Part shown: piece after piece, positions 21,006 through 28,598 of the stretch
Layout: each line of letters starts with the position of its first letter
How positions within the stretch are numbered: the first letter of the stretch is position 1
Assembly (NCBI RefSeq): GCF_000718025.1
Contig: NZ_JODS01000002.1
Location: 558,001 to 622,000 of the forward strand
DNA from: Kitasatospora purpeofusca
GTDB taxonomy: Bacteria; Actinomycetota; Actinomycetes; Streptomycetales; Streptomycetaceae
Direction: 5' to 3'
DNA length: 64,000 nt
Notes under the pieces: model-generated
What the model saw: only the letters and a program-made list of their open reading frames with translations
What the model was told of the DNA's origin: nothing
Database searches by the model: none
Position numbers and translations under genes: made by a program

Positions 21006-21766
21006 CAGGAGCCGCAGGGCTCGTGCGGGCGCTCGCGGTCCGCGGAGTAGAGGTGGCTGTCGCGGAACTGCTCGGCGGCCAGGGTGCGGCCGACGATGAT
21101 CACGGCGGTGCGGACCACTCCGGCGGCCTTCAGCTGTCCGGCGATGTCCCCGACGGTGCCGCGCAGCACCAGTTCGTCCGGCCGGCTGGCCATCGCGACC
21201 ACGGCGGCCGGGCAGTCCGCCCCGTAGTGCGGGAGCAGCTGCTCGACCACGTCGTCCACGTAGCCGGCGGCCAGGTGCAGCACGAGCAGGGCGCCGCTGC
21301 GGCCGAGGGTGGCGAGGTCCTCGCCCGGCGGCATCGGGGTGGCGCGCTTGGCGATCCGGGTGAGGATCACGGTCTGGCCGACGGTCGGCACGGTCAGCTC
21401 GCGCTTGAGCGCGGCCGCCGCGGCGGCGAAGGCCGGCACGCCCGGCACCACGTCGTAGGGCACGCCGGCCGCGTCGAGGCGGCGCATCTGCTCGGCGACG
21501 GCGCTGAACACCGACGGGTCGCCGGAGTGCAGCCGGGCGACGTCCTGCCCGGCGGCGTGGGCGCGGACCATCTCCTCGACGATCAGGTCCAGGGTGAGGT
21601 TGGCGGTGTCGACCAGTCGGGCGCCGGGCGGGCACTCGGCGAGGAGCTCGCGCGGCACCAGGCTGCCGGCGTAGAGGCAGACCTCGGCGCGGGCCAGGAT
21701 CCGCTGGCCGCGCAGGGTGATCAGGTCGGCGGCGCCGGGGCCGGCCCCGATGAAGTGGACGGTCAC
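21005..21766 (-). CDS. cobM: precorrin-4 C11-methyltransferase CobM
   Basis: SAM-dependent uroporphyrin-III-C-methyltransferase-like enzyme of 253 residues. Motifs include VHFIGAGPGAADLITLRG at the N-terminus, CLYAGSLVPRELL, RLHSGDPSVFSAVAEQM and VVPGVPAFAAAAAAL. It methylates C11 of the corrin ring precursor. The GTG start at 21766 overlaps the cobL stop (GTGA) and its own stop overlaps the cobK start, giving tight coupling. The reading frame remains open far upstream, but the family begins at this GTG. Confidence 0.93.
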   Translation of the reverse strand: MTVHFIGAGPGAADLITLRGQRILARAEVCLYAGSLVPRELLAECPPGARLVDTANLTLDLIVEEMVRAHAAGQDVARLHSGDPSVFSAVAEQMRRLDAAGVPYDVVPGVPAFAAAAAALKRELTVPTVGQTVILTRIAKRATPMPPGEDLATLGRSGALLVLHLAAGYVDDVVEQLLPHYGADCPAAVVAMASRPDELVLRGTVGDIAGQLKAAGVVRTAVIIVGRTLAAEQFRDSHLYSADRERPHEPCGS

Positions 21767-23016
21767 GAGGCGTTCTCCCGGGAGGTGAGGGTGTCGGCGG
21801 CGGGTTTGACGGCGGACCACTGGGTGACCGGCATCGCCTGGCGCCAGCCGGTGAAGCCGCCGACCGGGACGGCGTGCGCCACGGCGAGCCGCAGCAGTTC
21901 GCCGCCGTGCCGCCGGTACCAGGTGGTGAGCAGTGCCTCCGACTCCAGGGTCACCGTGTTGGCGACCAGTCGGCCGTCGGGCGGCAGCGCGGCCCAGCAG
22001 GTGTCGAGCAGGCCGGGCGCGGTGAGGCCGCCGCCGACGAACACCGCGTCCGGGGCGGGCAGTCCGGCGAGCGCGTCCGGGGCGGGGCCGGTGACCACGC
22101 GCAGCCGGGGCACGCCGAGGGCGGCGGCGTTGCGGGCGATCCGCTCGGCCCGCACCGGGTCGCGTTCGACCGTGACGGCCCGGTTGTCGCGGTGGGCGCG
22201 CAGCCACTCGATCGCGATCGATCCCGAGCCGCCGCCGATGTCCCAGAGCAGTTCGCCGGGGACGGGGGCCAGGGTGGCGAGGGTGGCGGCGCGCACATGC
22301 CGCTTGGTCAGCTGGCCGTCGCTCTCGTACGCGCCGTCGGGCAGGCCGGGGACGACCGGGGTGCGGGGGCCGTCGGCGCCGAGCTCGACGGCGATCAGGT
22401 TGAGCGGGTCGCCGGGCGGGTGCGGCCAGCCGTCGGCGGGGCCGTCCAGCTGCCGTTCGCCGGGGCCGCCGAGCTGTTCGAGCACCCGCAGCCGGGCGGA
22501 GCCGTACCCGAGCTCGGCGAGCAGCGCGGCGACGGCGGCCGGGGTGGCGGCGTCGGCGCTTAGCACCAGCAGCCGGCGGCCGGGGTTGAGGGCGAGGCGC
22601 AGGGTGTCGAGGGGCCGGCCGACCAGGCTGACCACCTCGGTGGCCTCCAGCGGCCAGCCGAGCCGGGCGCAGGCGTACGCCACCGAGGAGGGGTGCGGCA
22701 GGATCCGCAGCCGGGCGGAGCCGACGGTCTCGGCGAGGGTGCGGCCGATGCCGAAGAACATCGGGTCGCCGCTGGCCAGGACGACCGGCCGGCGGTCCGC
22801 GTACCGGGCGATCAGACCGGGGACGGCCGGGCGCAGCGGTGACGGCCAGGGCACCCGTTCGGCGCCGACCTCCTCGGCGGGCAGCAGGTCCAGCTGCCGG
22901 GGGCCGCCGATCACGGCCCCGGCGGCCCGCAGGGCGGCGCGCGCGGTGGCGGCGAGGCCGGGCCAGCCGTCGGCCCCGATCCCGACGACGGTGATCGGGG
23001 GTGGCTGCTGGGACAC
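21763..23016 (-). CDS. cobL: precorrin-6Y C5,15-methyltransferase (decarboxylating) CobL
   Basis: Bifunctional enzyme of 417 residues. The first ~205 residues are a CobE/CbiE-type tetrapyrrole methylase (ITVVGIGADGWPGLA, VVLASGDPMFFGIGRTLAE). The rest is a CbiT-type Rossmann methyltransferase/decarboxylase (VPGELLWDIGGGSGSIAIEW, ITVERDP-type segment TVERDPVRAERIARN). Together they methylate C5 and C15 and decarboxylate the C12 acetate. It is the first gene of the cobL-cobM-cobK chain. The 168 bases upstream do not hold a recognisable cobalamin riboswitch, unlike cobN. Confidence 0.94.
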   Translation of the reverse strand: MSQQPPPITVVGIGADGWPGLAATARAALRAAGAVIGGPRQLDLLPAEEVGAERVPWPSPLRPAVPGLIARYADRRPVVLASGDPMFFGIGRTLAETVGSARLRILPHPSSVAYACARLGWPLEATEVVSLVGRPLDTLRLALNPGRRLLVLSADAATPAAVAALLAELGYGSARLRVLEQLGGPGERQLDGPADGWPHPPGDPLNLIAVELGADGPRTPVVPGLPDGAYESDGQLTKRHVRAATLATLAPVPGELLWDIGGGSGSIAIEWLRAHRDNRAVTVERDPVRAERIARNAAALGVPRLRVVTGPAPDALAGLPAPDAVFVGGGLTAPGLLDTCWAALPPDGRLVANTVTLESEALLTTWYRRHGGELLRLAVAHAVPVGGFTGWRQAMPVTQWSAVKPAADTLTSRENAS

Positions 23017-23184
23017 CGGGTGGCTCCTCGGGTGCGTACTCGGGGCGGGTGGGGGCAGCCTACCTGGCGGTATTCGCCCCGCGGTCGGTCAGGGTGCGGC
23101 CCCGGACACCCGGGCTTAGCGTCGTCCCGGGGGGCTTCGGCACGCTACGGCCGACCGGGGGAACCCCAGCAAAGGGAGGACAGC

Positions 23185-24645
23185 ATGTCCGACTCAGCGG
23201 TCCCGCACACCACCTCCAACGCCGGAATCCCGGTGCCGAGCGACGAGCACTCGCTCACGGTGGGCAGGGACGGCCCGATCCTGCTCCACGACCACTACCT
23301 GATCGAGAAGATGGCGCAGTTCAACCGGGAACGGGTGCCGGAGCGGGTGGTGCACGCCAAGGGGGCCGGGGCGTACGGCGTCTTCGAGACGACGGAGGAC
23401 GTGAGCCGGTACACCAAGGCGCTGCTGTTCCAGCCGGGGAAGCGGACCGAGGTGCTGGCGCGCTTCTCGACGGTCGCGGGCGAGCAGGGCAGTCCGGACA
23501 CCTGGCGCGACCCGCGCGGGTTCGCGCTGAAGTTCTACACCGAGGACGGCAACTACGACCTGGTCGGCAACAACACGCCGGTCTTCTTCGTCCGCGACAC
23601 GATCAAGTTCCAGGACTTCATCCGTTCGCAGAAGCGCCGCCCCGACAACGGCCTGCGCGACCACGACATGCAGTGGGACTTCTGGACGCTGTCGCCGGAG
23701 TCCGCCCACATGGTGACCTGGCTGATGGGGGACCGGGGTATCCCGAAGTCCTACCGGCACATGAACGGCTACGGCTCGCACACCTACCTGTGGATCAACG
23801 CGGGCGGGGAGCGGTTCTGGGTGAAGTACCACTTCAAGACCGATCAGGGCATCGACTTCCTCACGCAGGACGAGGCCGACCGGCTGGCCGGCACCGACCC
23901 GGACCTGCACCGCCAGGACCTCTGGCAGGCCGTCGACGGCGGCACCCCGCCGTCCTGGACGCTGTACGTGCAGGTCATGCCCTTCGACGAGGCACCGGGG
24001 TACCGGTTCAACCCCTTCGACCTGACCAAGGTCTGGCCGCACGGCGACTTCCCGCTGGTCCCGGTCGGGAAGCTGACGCTGAACCGCAATCCCGAGGACT
24101 ACTTCGTCCACATCGAGCAGGCCGCCTTCGAGCCCGCCAACCTGGTGCCGGGCATCAGCGTCTCGCCGGACAAGATGCTGCTCGGCCGGATCTTCTCCTA
24201 CCCCGACACCCACCGGTACCGGATCGGGCCCAACTACGCCCAACTGCCGCCCAACCGGCCGCACGTACCGGTGCGCTCCTACGCCAAGGACGGGCCGATG
24301 CGCTTCGACCCGTCGCGGGCGGCGGCACCCTACGCGCCCAACTCGTACGGGGGTCCGGCGGCGGACCCGAGGGCCTTCGACGATCCGGCGGCCGGCTGGT
24401 TCAGCTCCGGCGACATGGTGCGCGAGGCGTACGCGCCGCACGCGGAGGACGACGACTGGGGGCAGGCGGGCACGATGGTGCGCCGGGTGCTGGACGACGG
24501 GCAGCGGGACCGGTTGGTGGCCAACGTGGTCGGGCACCTCGGGGCCGGGGTGAGCGACCCGGTGCTGCGGCGGGCGCTGGAGTACTGGCGCAAGGTCGAC
24601 GGGGCGCTCGGCGACCGGATCGCCCGGGGCCTCGCCGCGGACTGA
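23185..24645 (+). CDS. katA: monofunctional haem catalase
   Basis: Clade-3-sized small-subunit catalase of 486 residues that dismutates hydrogen peroxide. Distal haem-pocket residues are visible as the histidine in RVVHAKGAGAYG and the asparagine in GNNTPVFFV; the proximal tyrosine ligand is in RIFSYPDTHRYRIGPNY. The frame is open from 23020, but the ATG at 23185 follows AAGGGAGGA at 23172-23180 and starts the family alignment. No secretion signal is visible, so it is cytoplasmic. No adjacent CatR/Fur-type regulator is present, so control is not evident from context. Confidence 0.95.
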   Translation: MSDSAVPHTTSNAGIPVPSDEHSLTVGRDGPILLHDHYLIEKMAQFNRERVPERVVHAKGAGAYGVFETTEDVSRYTKALLFQPGKRTEVLARFSTVAGEQGSPDTWRDPRGFALKFYTEDGNYDLVGNNTPVFFVRDTIKFQDFIRSQKRRPDNGLRDHDMQWDFWTLSPESAHMVTWLMGDRGIPKSYRHMNGYGSHTYLWINAGGERFWVKYHFKTDQGIDFLTQDEADRLAGTDPDLHRQDLWQAVDGGTPPSWTLYVQVMPFDEAPGYRFNPFDLTKVWPHGDFPLVPVGKLTLNRNPEDYFVHIEQAAFEPANLVPGISVSPDKMLLGRIFSYPDTHRYRIGPNYAQLPPNRPHVPVRSYAKDGPMRFDPSRAAAPYAPNSYGGPAADPRAFDDPAAGWFSSGDMVREAYAPHAEDDDWGQAGTMVRRVLDDGQRDRLVANVVGHLGAGVSDPVLRRALEYWRKVDGALGDRIARGLAAD

Positions 24646-24651
24646 GGCACC

Positions 24652-24677
24652 GGCCGGGCCGGGCGTCCGGCCCGGCC
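24652..24677 (+). terminator. hairpin terminator after catalase
   Basis: An 11-bp perfect stem (24652-24662 with 24667-24677) follows the catalase stop by six bases, with further self-complementary GC sequence just beyond. It lies between two converging genes. Confidence 0.6.
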
Positions 24678-24721
24678 CGGGCCCCGGGCCGGCCTCGGCC
24701 GTGCGGTCCTCTGCCCCGGCG

Positions 24722-25144
24722 TCATCGGCCGCGCCGCCGCCAGTCGCCGGAGGCGATGAGCGCCGGGTGCGCGCGCAGCCGGGCGCCGACGGCCGGTCCG
24801 GCGAGGTACACCCAGGCCGGGGCGGTGCCGCCGTCCTCGGTGCGGACGGTCAGCCGCTCGCGGACGTACTCGCCGCCGCCGTCCGGACGGCAGTCCTCCA
24901 GCCGGTCCAGCGCCGCGAGCGCCTCCGGGTAGGCGGCCGGGCGGACCGTCACCAGCTCGCCGACGATCCGCCGGCCGGGGGTGTCGTCCGGCACGGCGTA
25001 CGGGAACCCGGGCCCGGCGTGCAGCGCGGCGCCGTCCAGGACGGCCGGCCGTACCGAGGCGCAGCGGCCGGCCAGGAACACCGCGTGGTTGCGCTCCCCG
25101 GTGAGCAGGGTTCCGTAGACGAAGAAGGGGAGGGCGGACGGCAC
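24722..25144 (-). CDS. gamma-glutamylcyclotransferase-like protein
   Basis: Protein of 140 residues with the gamma-glutamylcyclotransferase/AIG2 fold. The family signature FFVYGTLLTGERNH is at the N-terminus, and the catalytic-glutamate region is probably IVGELVTV. Proteins of this class release 5-oxoproline from gamma-glutamyl compounds, but bacterial members are mostly untested and the substrate here is unknown. It converges with the catalase gene and diverges from the EamA exporter. Confidence 0.85.
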   Translation of the reverse strand: MPSALPFFVYGTLLTGERNHAVFLAGRCASVRPAVLDGAALHAGPGFPYAVPDDTPGRRIVGELVTVRPAAYPEALAALDRLEDCRPDGGGEYVRERLTVRTEDGGTAPAWVYLAGPAVGARLRAHPALIASGDWRRRGR

Positions 25145-25280
25145 GGGGACTCCTCGGGGCCGGGGTGGGAAGCGGACCGGTGTTCGATGGTGACCGCCTG
25201 GTGATACCCACTGGCGCGCGGGGTGGCCGATGCGGTGTCATGTCGGGTACATCTGCCAGCACCGTTCCGGGGGGACACCC

Positions 25281-26387
25281 ATGACAGCTCCAGCCGAACG
25301 CGGGCCGGCCGGGTCCGCGACCGCCCGTCCCGTCCCCGCCGACGCCCCCGCAGATGCCCCCGCCGACGCCCCCGCAGATGTCCGCGCTGATGCCTCCGAC
25401 GGCACCGGCAAGGCCGACGGGGCCGCCGCCGGACGGCTCGGCGCCGGGGTGTGGACGGCGCTCGTGGTGGTCTACGTGGTGTGGGGCTCGACCTATCTGG
25501 CGATCCGGATCGCGGTGGAGACCATGCCGTCCTTCCTCTCCGCCGCCGCCCGCTTCCTGACCGCCGGTCTCCTGCTCGCCGGCTTCGTCGCCGTCCGCCA
25601 CGGCCGGGCCGGACTCAGGGTGGACCTGCCGCAGCTGGGCTCCGCCGCCCTGGTCGGACTGCTGCTGCTGACCGGCGGCAACGGACTCGTGGTGCTCGGC
25701 GAGACCTCCGTCCCCTCCGGCCTGGCCGCGCTGCTGGTCGCCGCCGTGCCGCTATGGATGGTGCTGCTGACGGCGGCCGGGGGCGAGCGGCCCAGGCGGG
25801 CCGAACTGGCCGGCGTGCTGCTCGGACTGGTGGGCCTGGCCGTGCTCTCCGCCCCCGCGATCGGCGGCTCCATAGCCCCCACCGGGGTGGTCGCGATCAT
25901 CTGCGCCACCCTCACCTGGGCGTCCGGCTCCTTCGCCAGCAAGCGGATCCGGATGCCCGGGAACGTCTTCGCGTCCAGCGCCTACCAGATGCTCGCCGGG
26001 GGGCTCGGCAATCTGCTGATCGGGCTGGCCCGGGGGGAGCAGCACGGGCTGCGCCCCGGCGACGTGTCCACCCGGTCCTGGCTGGCGCTGGCCTTCCTGG
26101 TGGTGTTCGGTTCGCTGGTCGCCTTCACCGCGTACGCCTGGCTGCTGCGCGCCGCCCCGCTGACGCTGGTGGCCACCTACGCGTACGTGAACCCGGTGGT
26201 GGCCGTGCTGCTGGGCTGGCTGGTGCTGGCCGAGCCGCTGACCGGCCCCACCCTGCTGGGCGGGGCCGTCGTGGTCGCGGGCGTGTGCCTGGTGGTGAGC
26301 GTCAGCCGCGGGTCGGGACGGCCGTCGGCCCGGAAGGCCGCCCGGAAGTCCGTCCGGGAGTCCGTCCGGGAGTCCGCCCGAGGGTGA
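25281..26387 (+). CDS. EamA-family (drug/metabolite) exporter
   Basis: Inner-membrane transporter of 368 residues with two EamA repeats and about ten membrane helices, beginning WTALVVVYVVWGSTYLAIRIA after a ~55-residue hydrophilic leader and ending LGGAVVVAGVCLVVSVS. Members export amino acids, metabolites or purines; the substrate cannot be inferred here. Both ends carry short in-frame repeats: Ala-Asp-Ala-Pro units near residues 19-34, and Arg-Lys/Glu-Ser-Val units at the C-terminus. The ATG at 25281 follows GGGGGGA. A GTG-free upstream frame to 25230 lacks a ribosome site. Confidence 0.88.
   Translation: MTAPAERGPAGSATARPVPADAPADAPADAPADVRADASDGTGKADGAAAGRLGAGVWTALVVVYVVWGSTYLAIRIAVETMPSFLSAAARFLTAGLLLAGFVAVRHGRAGLRVDLPQLGSAALVGLLLLTGGNGLVVLGETSVPSGLAALLVAAVPLWMVLLTAAGGERPRRAELAGVLLGLVGLAVLSAPAIGGSIAPTGVVAIICATLTWASGSFASKRIRMPGNVFASSAYQMLAGGLGNLLIGLARGEQHGLRPGDVSTRSWLALAFLVVFGSLVAFTAYAWLLRAAPLTLVATYAYVNPVVAVLLGWLVLAEPLTGPTLLGGAVVVAGVCLVVSVSRGSGRPSARKAARKSVRESVRESARG
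25340..25382 (+). repeat. in-frame tandem repeat in the EamA exporter leader
   Basis: Near-identical units built around GCCCCCGC(A/C)GA(T/C) encode successive Ala-Asp-Ala-Pro motifs in the hydrophilic N-terminal leader of the exporter. A second short repeat (CGTCCGGGAGTC-like units, about 26341-26380) encodes the C-terminal Arg-Glu-Ser repeats. Such repeats can change copy number without breaking the frame. Confidence 0.6.
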
Positions 26388-26412
26388 GGTGAAGGGCCGG
26401 TCCGGTGCCGGC

Positions 26413-27519
26413 TCACCCGGACCAGGTGGCGAGCAGGGTGCTCAGGGTCACGCCCGGGCCGAGACCCAGCAGCAGGCCGCGGGCGCCGGCCGGCGGGGGT
26501 GTGCGGTGGGTGCGGGCGAGGACGGAGAACACGGTGGCCCCGCCCAGGTTGCCCTCCTCGGTGAGGACGTCCCGCGAGTGCCGCAGGAACGCGGCGTCCG
26601 CGTCGAGCAGCACCCCGAGCCGGTCCAGGATGGCCGGGCCGCCCGGGTGCAGCACACCGAAGTCCAGCTCCCGTCCGCCGTGCCGGTCCAGCCAGTCGAG
26701 CAGCGCCGGGCCCAGGTCGGTGACCGAGCGGAGCGAGGCCCGGGTGGAGGCGAAGTGGTCGCCCCGGTGGTCCGTCAGCTTGCGGTAGCGGTCGGTGGTG
26801 TGCGGGATGGTGTACTCGAAGCAGTGGTCCAGCCTGAGCCCCGGCGTGCGCTGCTCGGCCGTGACCACGGCGGCCGCCGCCGCGTCGCCCCAGAGGCCCT
26901 TGTAGATCTGGTCCTCCACCGAGGTGCGGCTGTTCTGGTAGAGCGAGGAGAGCGACTCGGCGGCGACCACCAGCACCACGGCGGCCGGGTTCCAGGCCAG
27001 GAAGCGACGGGCCGTGAGCAGCACATGGGCGCCGCCGGCGCAGGCCAGCTGGCTCATCGGCAGCCGGCTGATGTCGGGGCGCAGGCCCAGGTTCTGCTGG
27101 AGGTGGACGTCCAGCCCGGGCACGGCGTCGCCGGTCGCGCTGGACACGATCACGCAGTCCACCTGCTCGGGCCGGACGCCCGCCGTCAGCAGCGCCTCGG
27201 CGGCGGCCTGTTCGGCGGCGGCCAGCAGGTCGCCGAAGGTGGTGGTCTTGCGTTCGGCGGCGGTGCGCTCGGGGGAGGAGACCAGCTCGTAGGGCCGGAA
27301 GTAGCGCCGGGTGCCGGGCAGGTTGCCGAGGGCCAGCCGGACGGTCTGGGCCTGGCGGGCCGGGTAGTCGGGGTTGCGGTCGAGGATGTCCTCCCGGATC
27401 CGCTCGGCCGTCACGGTGTGGGGACCGAGGGCGAGCGCCGGGCGGGCGACGAAGGCGGGAAGGGGTGCGGGGGCGGACAGGGGGGTGGGGGGAGCGGGAG
27501 TGGGGGCCGTGCTGGGCAT
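26413..27519 (-). CDS. type III polyketide synthase
   Basis: Chalcone/stilbene synthase-family enzyme of 368 residues. The thiolase-fold catalytic triad is clear: Cys160 in QLACAGGAHVL, His291 in GVLHPGGPAIL and Asn324 in EEGNLGGATVF. The C-terminal loop LLLGLGPGVTLSTL is also typical. The sequence around the active-site Cys differs from RppA-type tetrahydroxynaphthalene synthases, and the first ~25 residues are Pro/Ala-rich, so the product (naphthalene, resorcinol, pyrone) is not assigned. No P450, monooxygenase or methyltransferase tailoring gene lies beside it. An EF-hand gene follows in map order on the same strand. A 16-base palindrome is located about 30 bases before its start. Confidence 0.9.
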   Translation of the reverse strand: MPSTAPTPAPPTPLSAPAPLPAFVARPALALGPHTVTAERIREDILDRNPDYPARQAQTVRLALGNLPGTRRYFRPYELVSSPERTAAERKTTTFGDLLAAAEQAAAEALLTAGVRPEQVDCVIVSSATGDAVPGLDVHLQQNLGLRPDISRLPMSQLACAGGAHVLLTARRFLAWNPAAVVLVVAAESLSSLYQNSRTSVEDQIYKGLWGDAAAAAVVTAEQRTPGLRLDHCFEYTIPHTTDRYRKLTDHRGDHFASTRASLRSVTDLGPALLDWLDRHGGRELDFGVLHPGGPAILDRLGVLLDADAAFLRHSRDVLTEEGNLGGATVFSVLARTHRTPPPAGARGLLLGLGPGVTLSTLLATWSG

Positions 27520-27847
27520 GCGGATGGTTCCTTGCGGCTGCGCGCGCCGCGTCCGGCCGGACGCGACGGCCGGTCCGGGCGGTCGTGGCGCGCCGCCCGA
27601 CGGCGCGGCGTCCGGTCGGCCGGGGGCGGCCGGGACGCACCGACCCGTCGTGACAGCGTCCGACCCGTCCGGGCGCCGGCACCGCCACGCTACCCGCCGG
27701 ACGACCCCGCCGCCGTCCCCGCCCCCGGCCCCGGCCGTCGGCCGGGAGACCGCCGGTCACCTGCACGGATGGTCCGATCGCGCGAGCCGGCCGGGTTCTT
27801 CCGGGCGGCCCTGGCGGCCTCCTCCGGACGGCCCGGGCGGGGCCGGG
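27520..27847. other. intergenic region upstream of the type III PKS
   Basis: This 328-base gap lies between the start of the polyketide synthase gene and the stop-side neighbour region of the EF-hand gene start; both are on the minus strand, with the EF-hand stop near 27848. It contains the perfect 16-base palindrome GCGTCCGGCCGGACGC at 27549-27564, a possible regulator site for the synthase, and otherwise GC-rich sequence without a credible ORF. Confidence 0.35.
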
Positions 27848-28411
27848 TCAGACCGCGTACGGAGGAGGCCCGGCCCACCAGTGTCCGGGCGCCTCGTCCT
27901 CGCGGCTGGTCCAGAACTCGATGATGCCGCCGACGAACTCCTCGACCGAGAGCAGGCCGTCGCCGTCCAGGTCCAGCCGGCGGAACGCCTCGTCGGCGTC
28001 GTCGCGGGAGAGGGCGGAGAAGTGGCCGCGCTGGAAGACGAAGAACTCGCCCGCGTCCACCGTGCCGCTGCCGTCCACGTCGGCGATCGCGAGGAAGGCC
28101 TCGGCCAGCGCGCCGAACACGGTCCGCGCCGCCACCGGGTCGTCCGCGAGCGAGCGGGTCGAGGCGACGAACTGGGCGCGGCCGATCGAGGTGGTGCCGA
28201 CCGGCAGATGGGAGACGTGCAGGTCGCGCCAGATCGCGAGGTAGGCGTCGACGATGCGCCCCTCGGTGCGGGAACCCTCCGCGTGCCCAAGCGAACGGGC
28301 CACCGCCCGGCCCATCAGCACATGGTCGTGCTCGGTCAGCCGGCCGTCCCCGTCGGCGTCGAGGTGGTCGAAGCCGTGGTTGATCCTGGCGAGCAGTTTT
28401 TCCTCGGACAC
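27848..28411 (-). CDS. EF-hand calcium-binding protein
   Basis: Cytoplasmic protein of 187 residues resembling calerythrin/sarcoplasmic calcium-binding proteins. Three canonical 12-residue loops are visible: DADGDGRLTEHD at 18-29, DVDGSGTVDAGE at 111-122 and DLDGDGLLSVEE at 147-158. The segment between the first and second is a degenerate pair partner. There is no signal peptide. It probably buffers or senses calcium; streptomycetes have several such genes linked to aerial development, but no target is evident here. The ATG has only a modest ribosome site (GGGAGAAAC). Confidence 0.9.
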   Translation of the reverse strand: MSEEKLLARINHGFDHLDADGDGRLTEHDHVLMGRAVARSLGHAEGSRTEGRIVDAYLAIWRDLHVSHLPVGTTSIGRAQFVASTRSLADDPVAARTVFGALAEAFLAIADVDGSGTVDAGEFFVFQRGHFSALSRDDADEAFRRLDLDGDGLLSVEEFVGGIIEFWTSREDEAPGHWWAGPPPYAV

Positions 28412-28512
28412 GTTTCTCCCGGATCGAGCAGATGTCCTGTCGGACCGTCACAGCGGTCATTCGCAGCACGCTAACCCGCCCGGTACCGGCCGCGCAGGCG
28501 AAGACTCGAACT

Positions 28513-28563
28513 GTCGGCCGACCGCGCGCGTGTCTGTGACCGGCCGTCGGCCGACCGCGCGCG
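28513..28563. repeat. 18-bp direct repeat, two copies
   Basis: The sequence GTCGGCCGACCGCGCGCG occurs at 28513-28530 and again at 28546-28563, between the EF-hand gene and the end of the ABC ATPase gene. The centre of each copy is also self-complementary. No function is assigned; it may be part of a transcription-ending structure for the importer operon. Confidence 0.5.
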
Positions 28564-28598
28564 CGGCCCCGGACGGCGGCCCCGGGACGGCGGTCCGC

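Noticed and set aside
23017..23184. A second cobalamin riboswitch upstream of cobL
   Set aside because: Neither the B12 box nor the GCCACTG core could be found on the minus strand of this gap.
26413..27519. Assignment as RppA tetrahydroxynaphthalene synthase
   Set aside because: The sequence around the active-site cysteine and the N-terminus differ from RppA as I know it, so only the family is named.
28513..28563. Repeat pair considered as a small CRISPR array
   Set aside because: Only two copies, with a 15-base spacer, no further units and no cas genes nearby.
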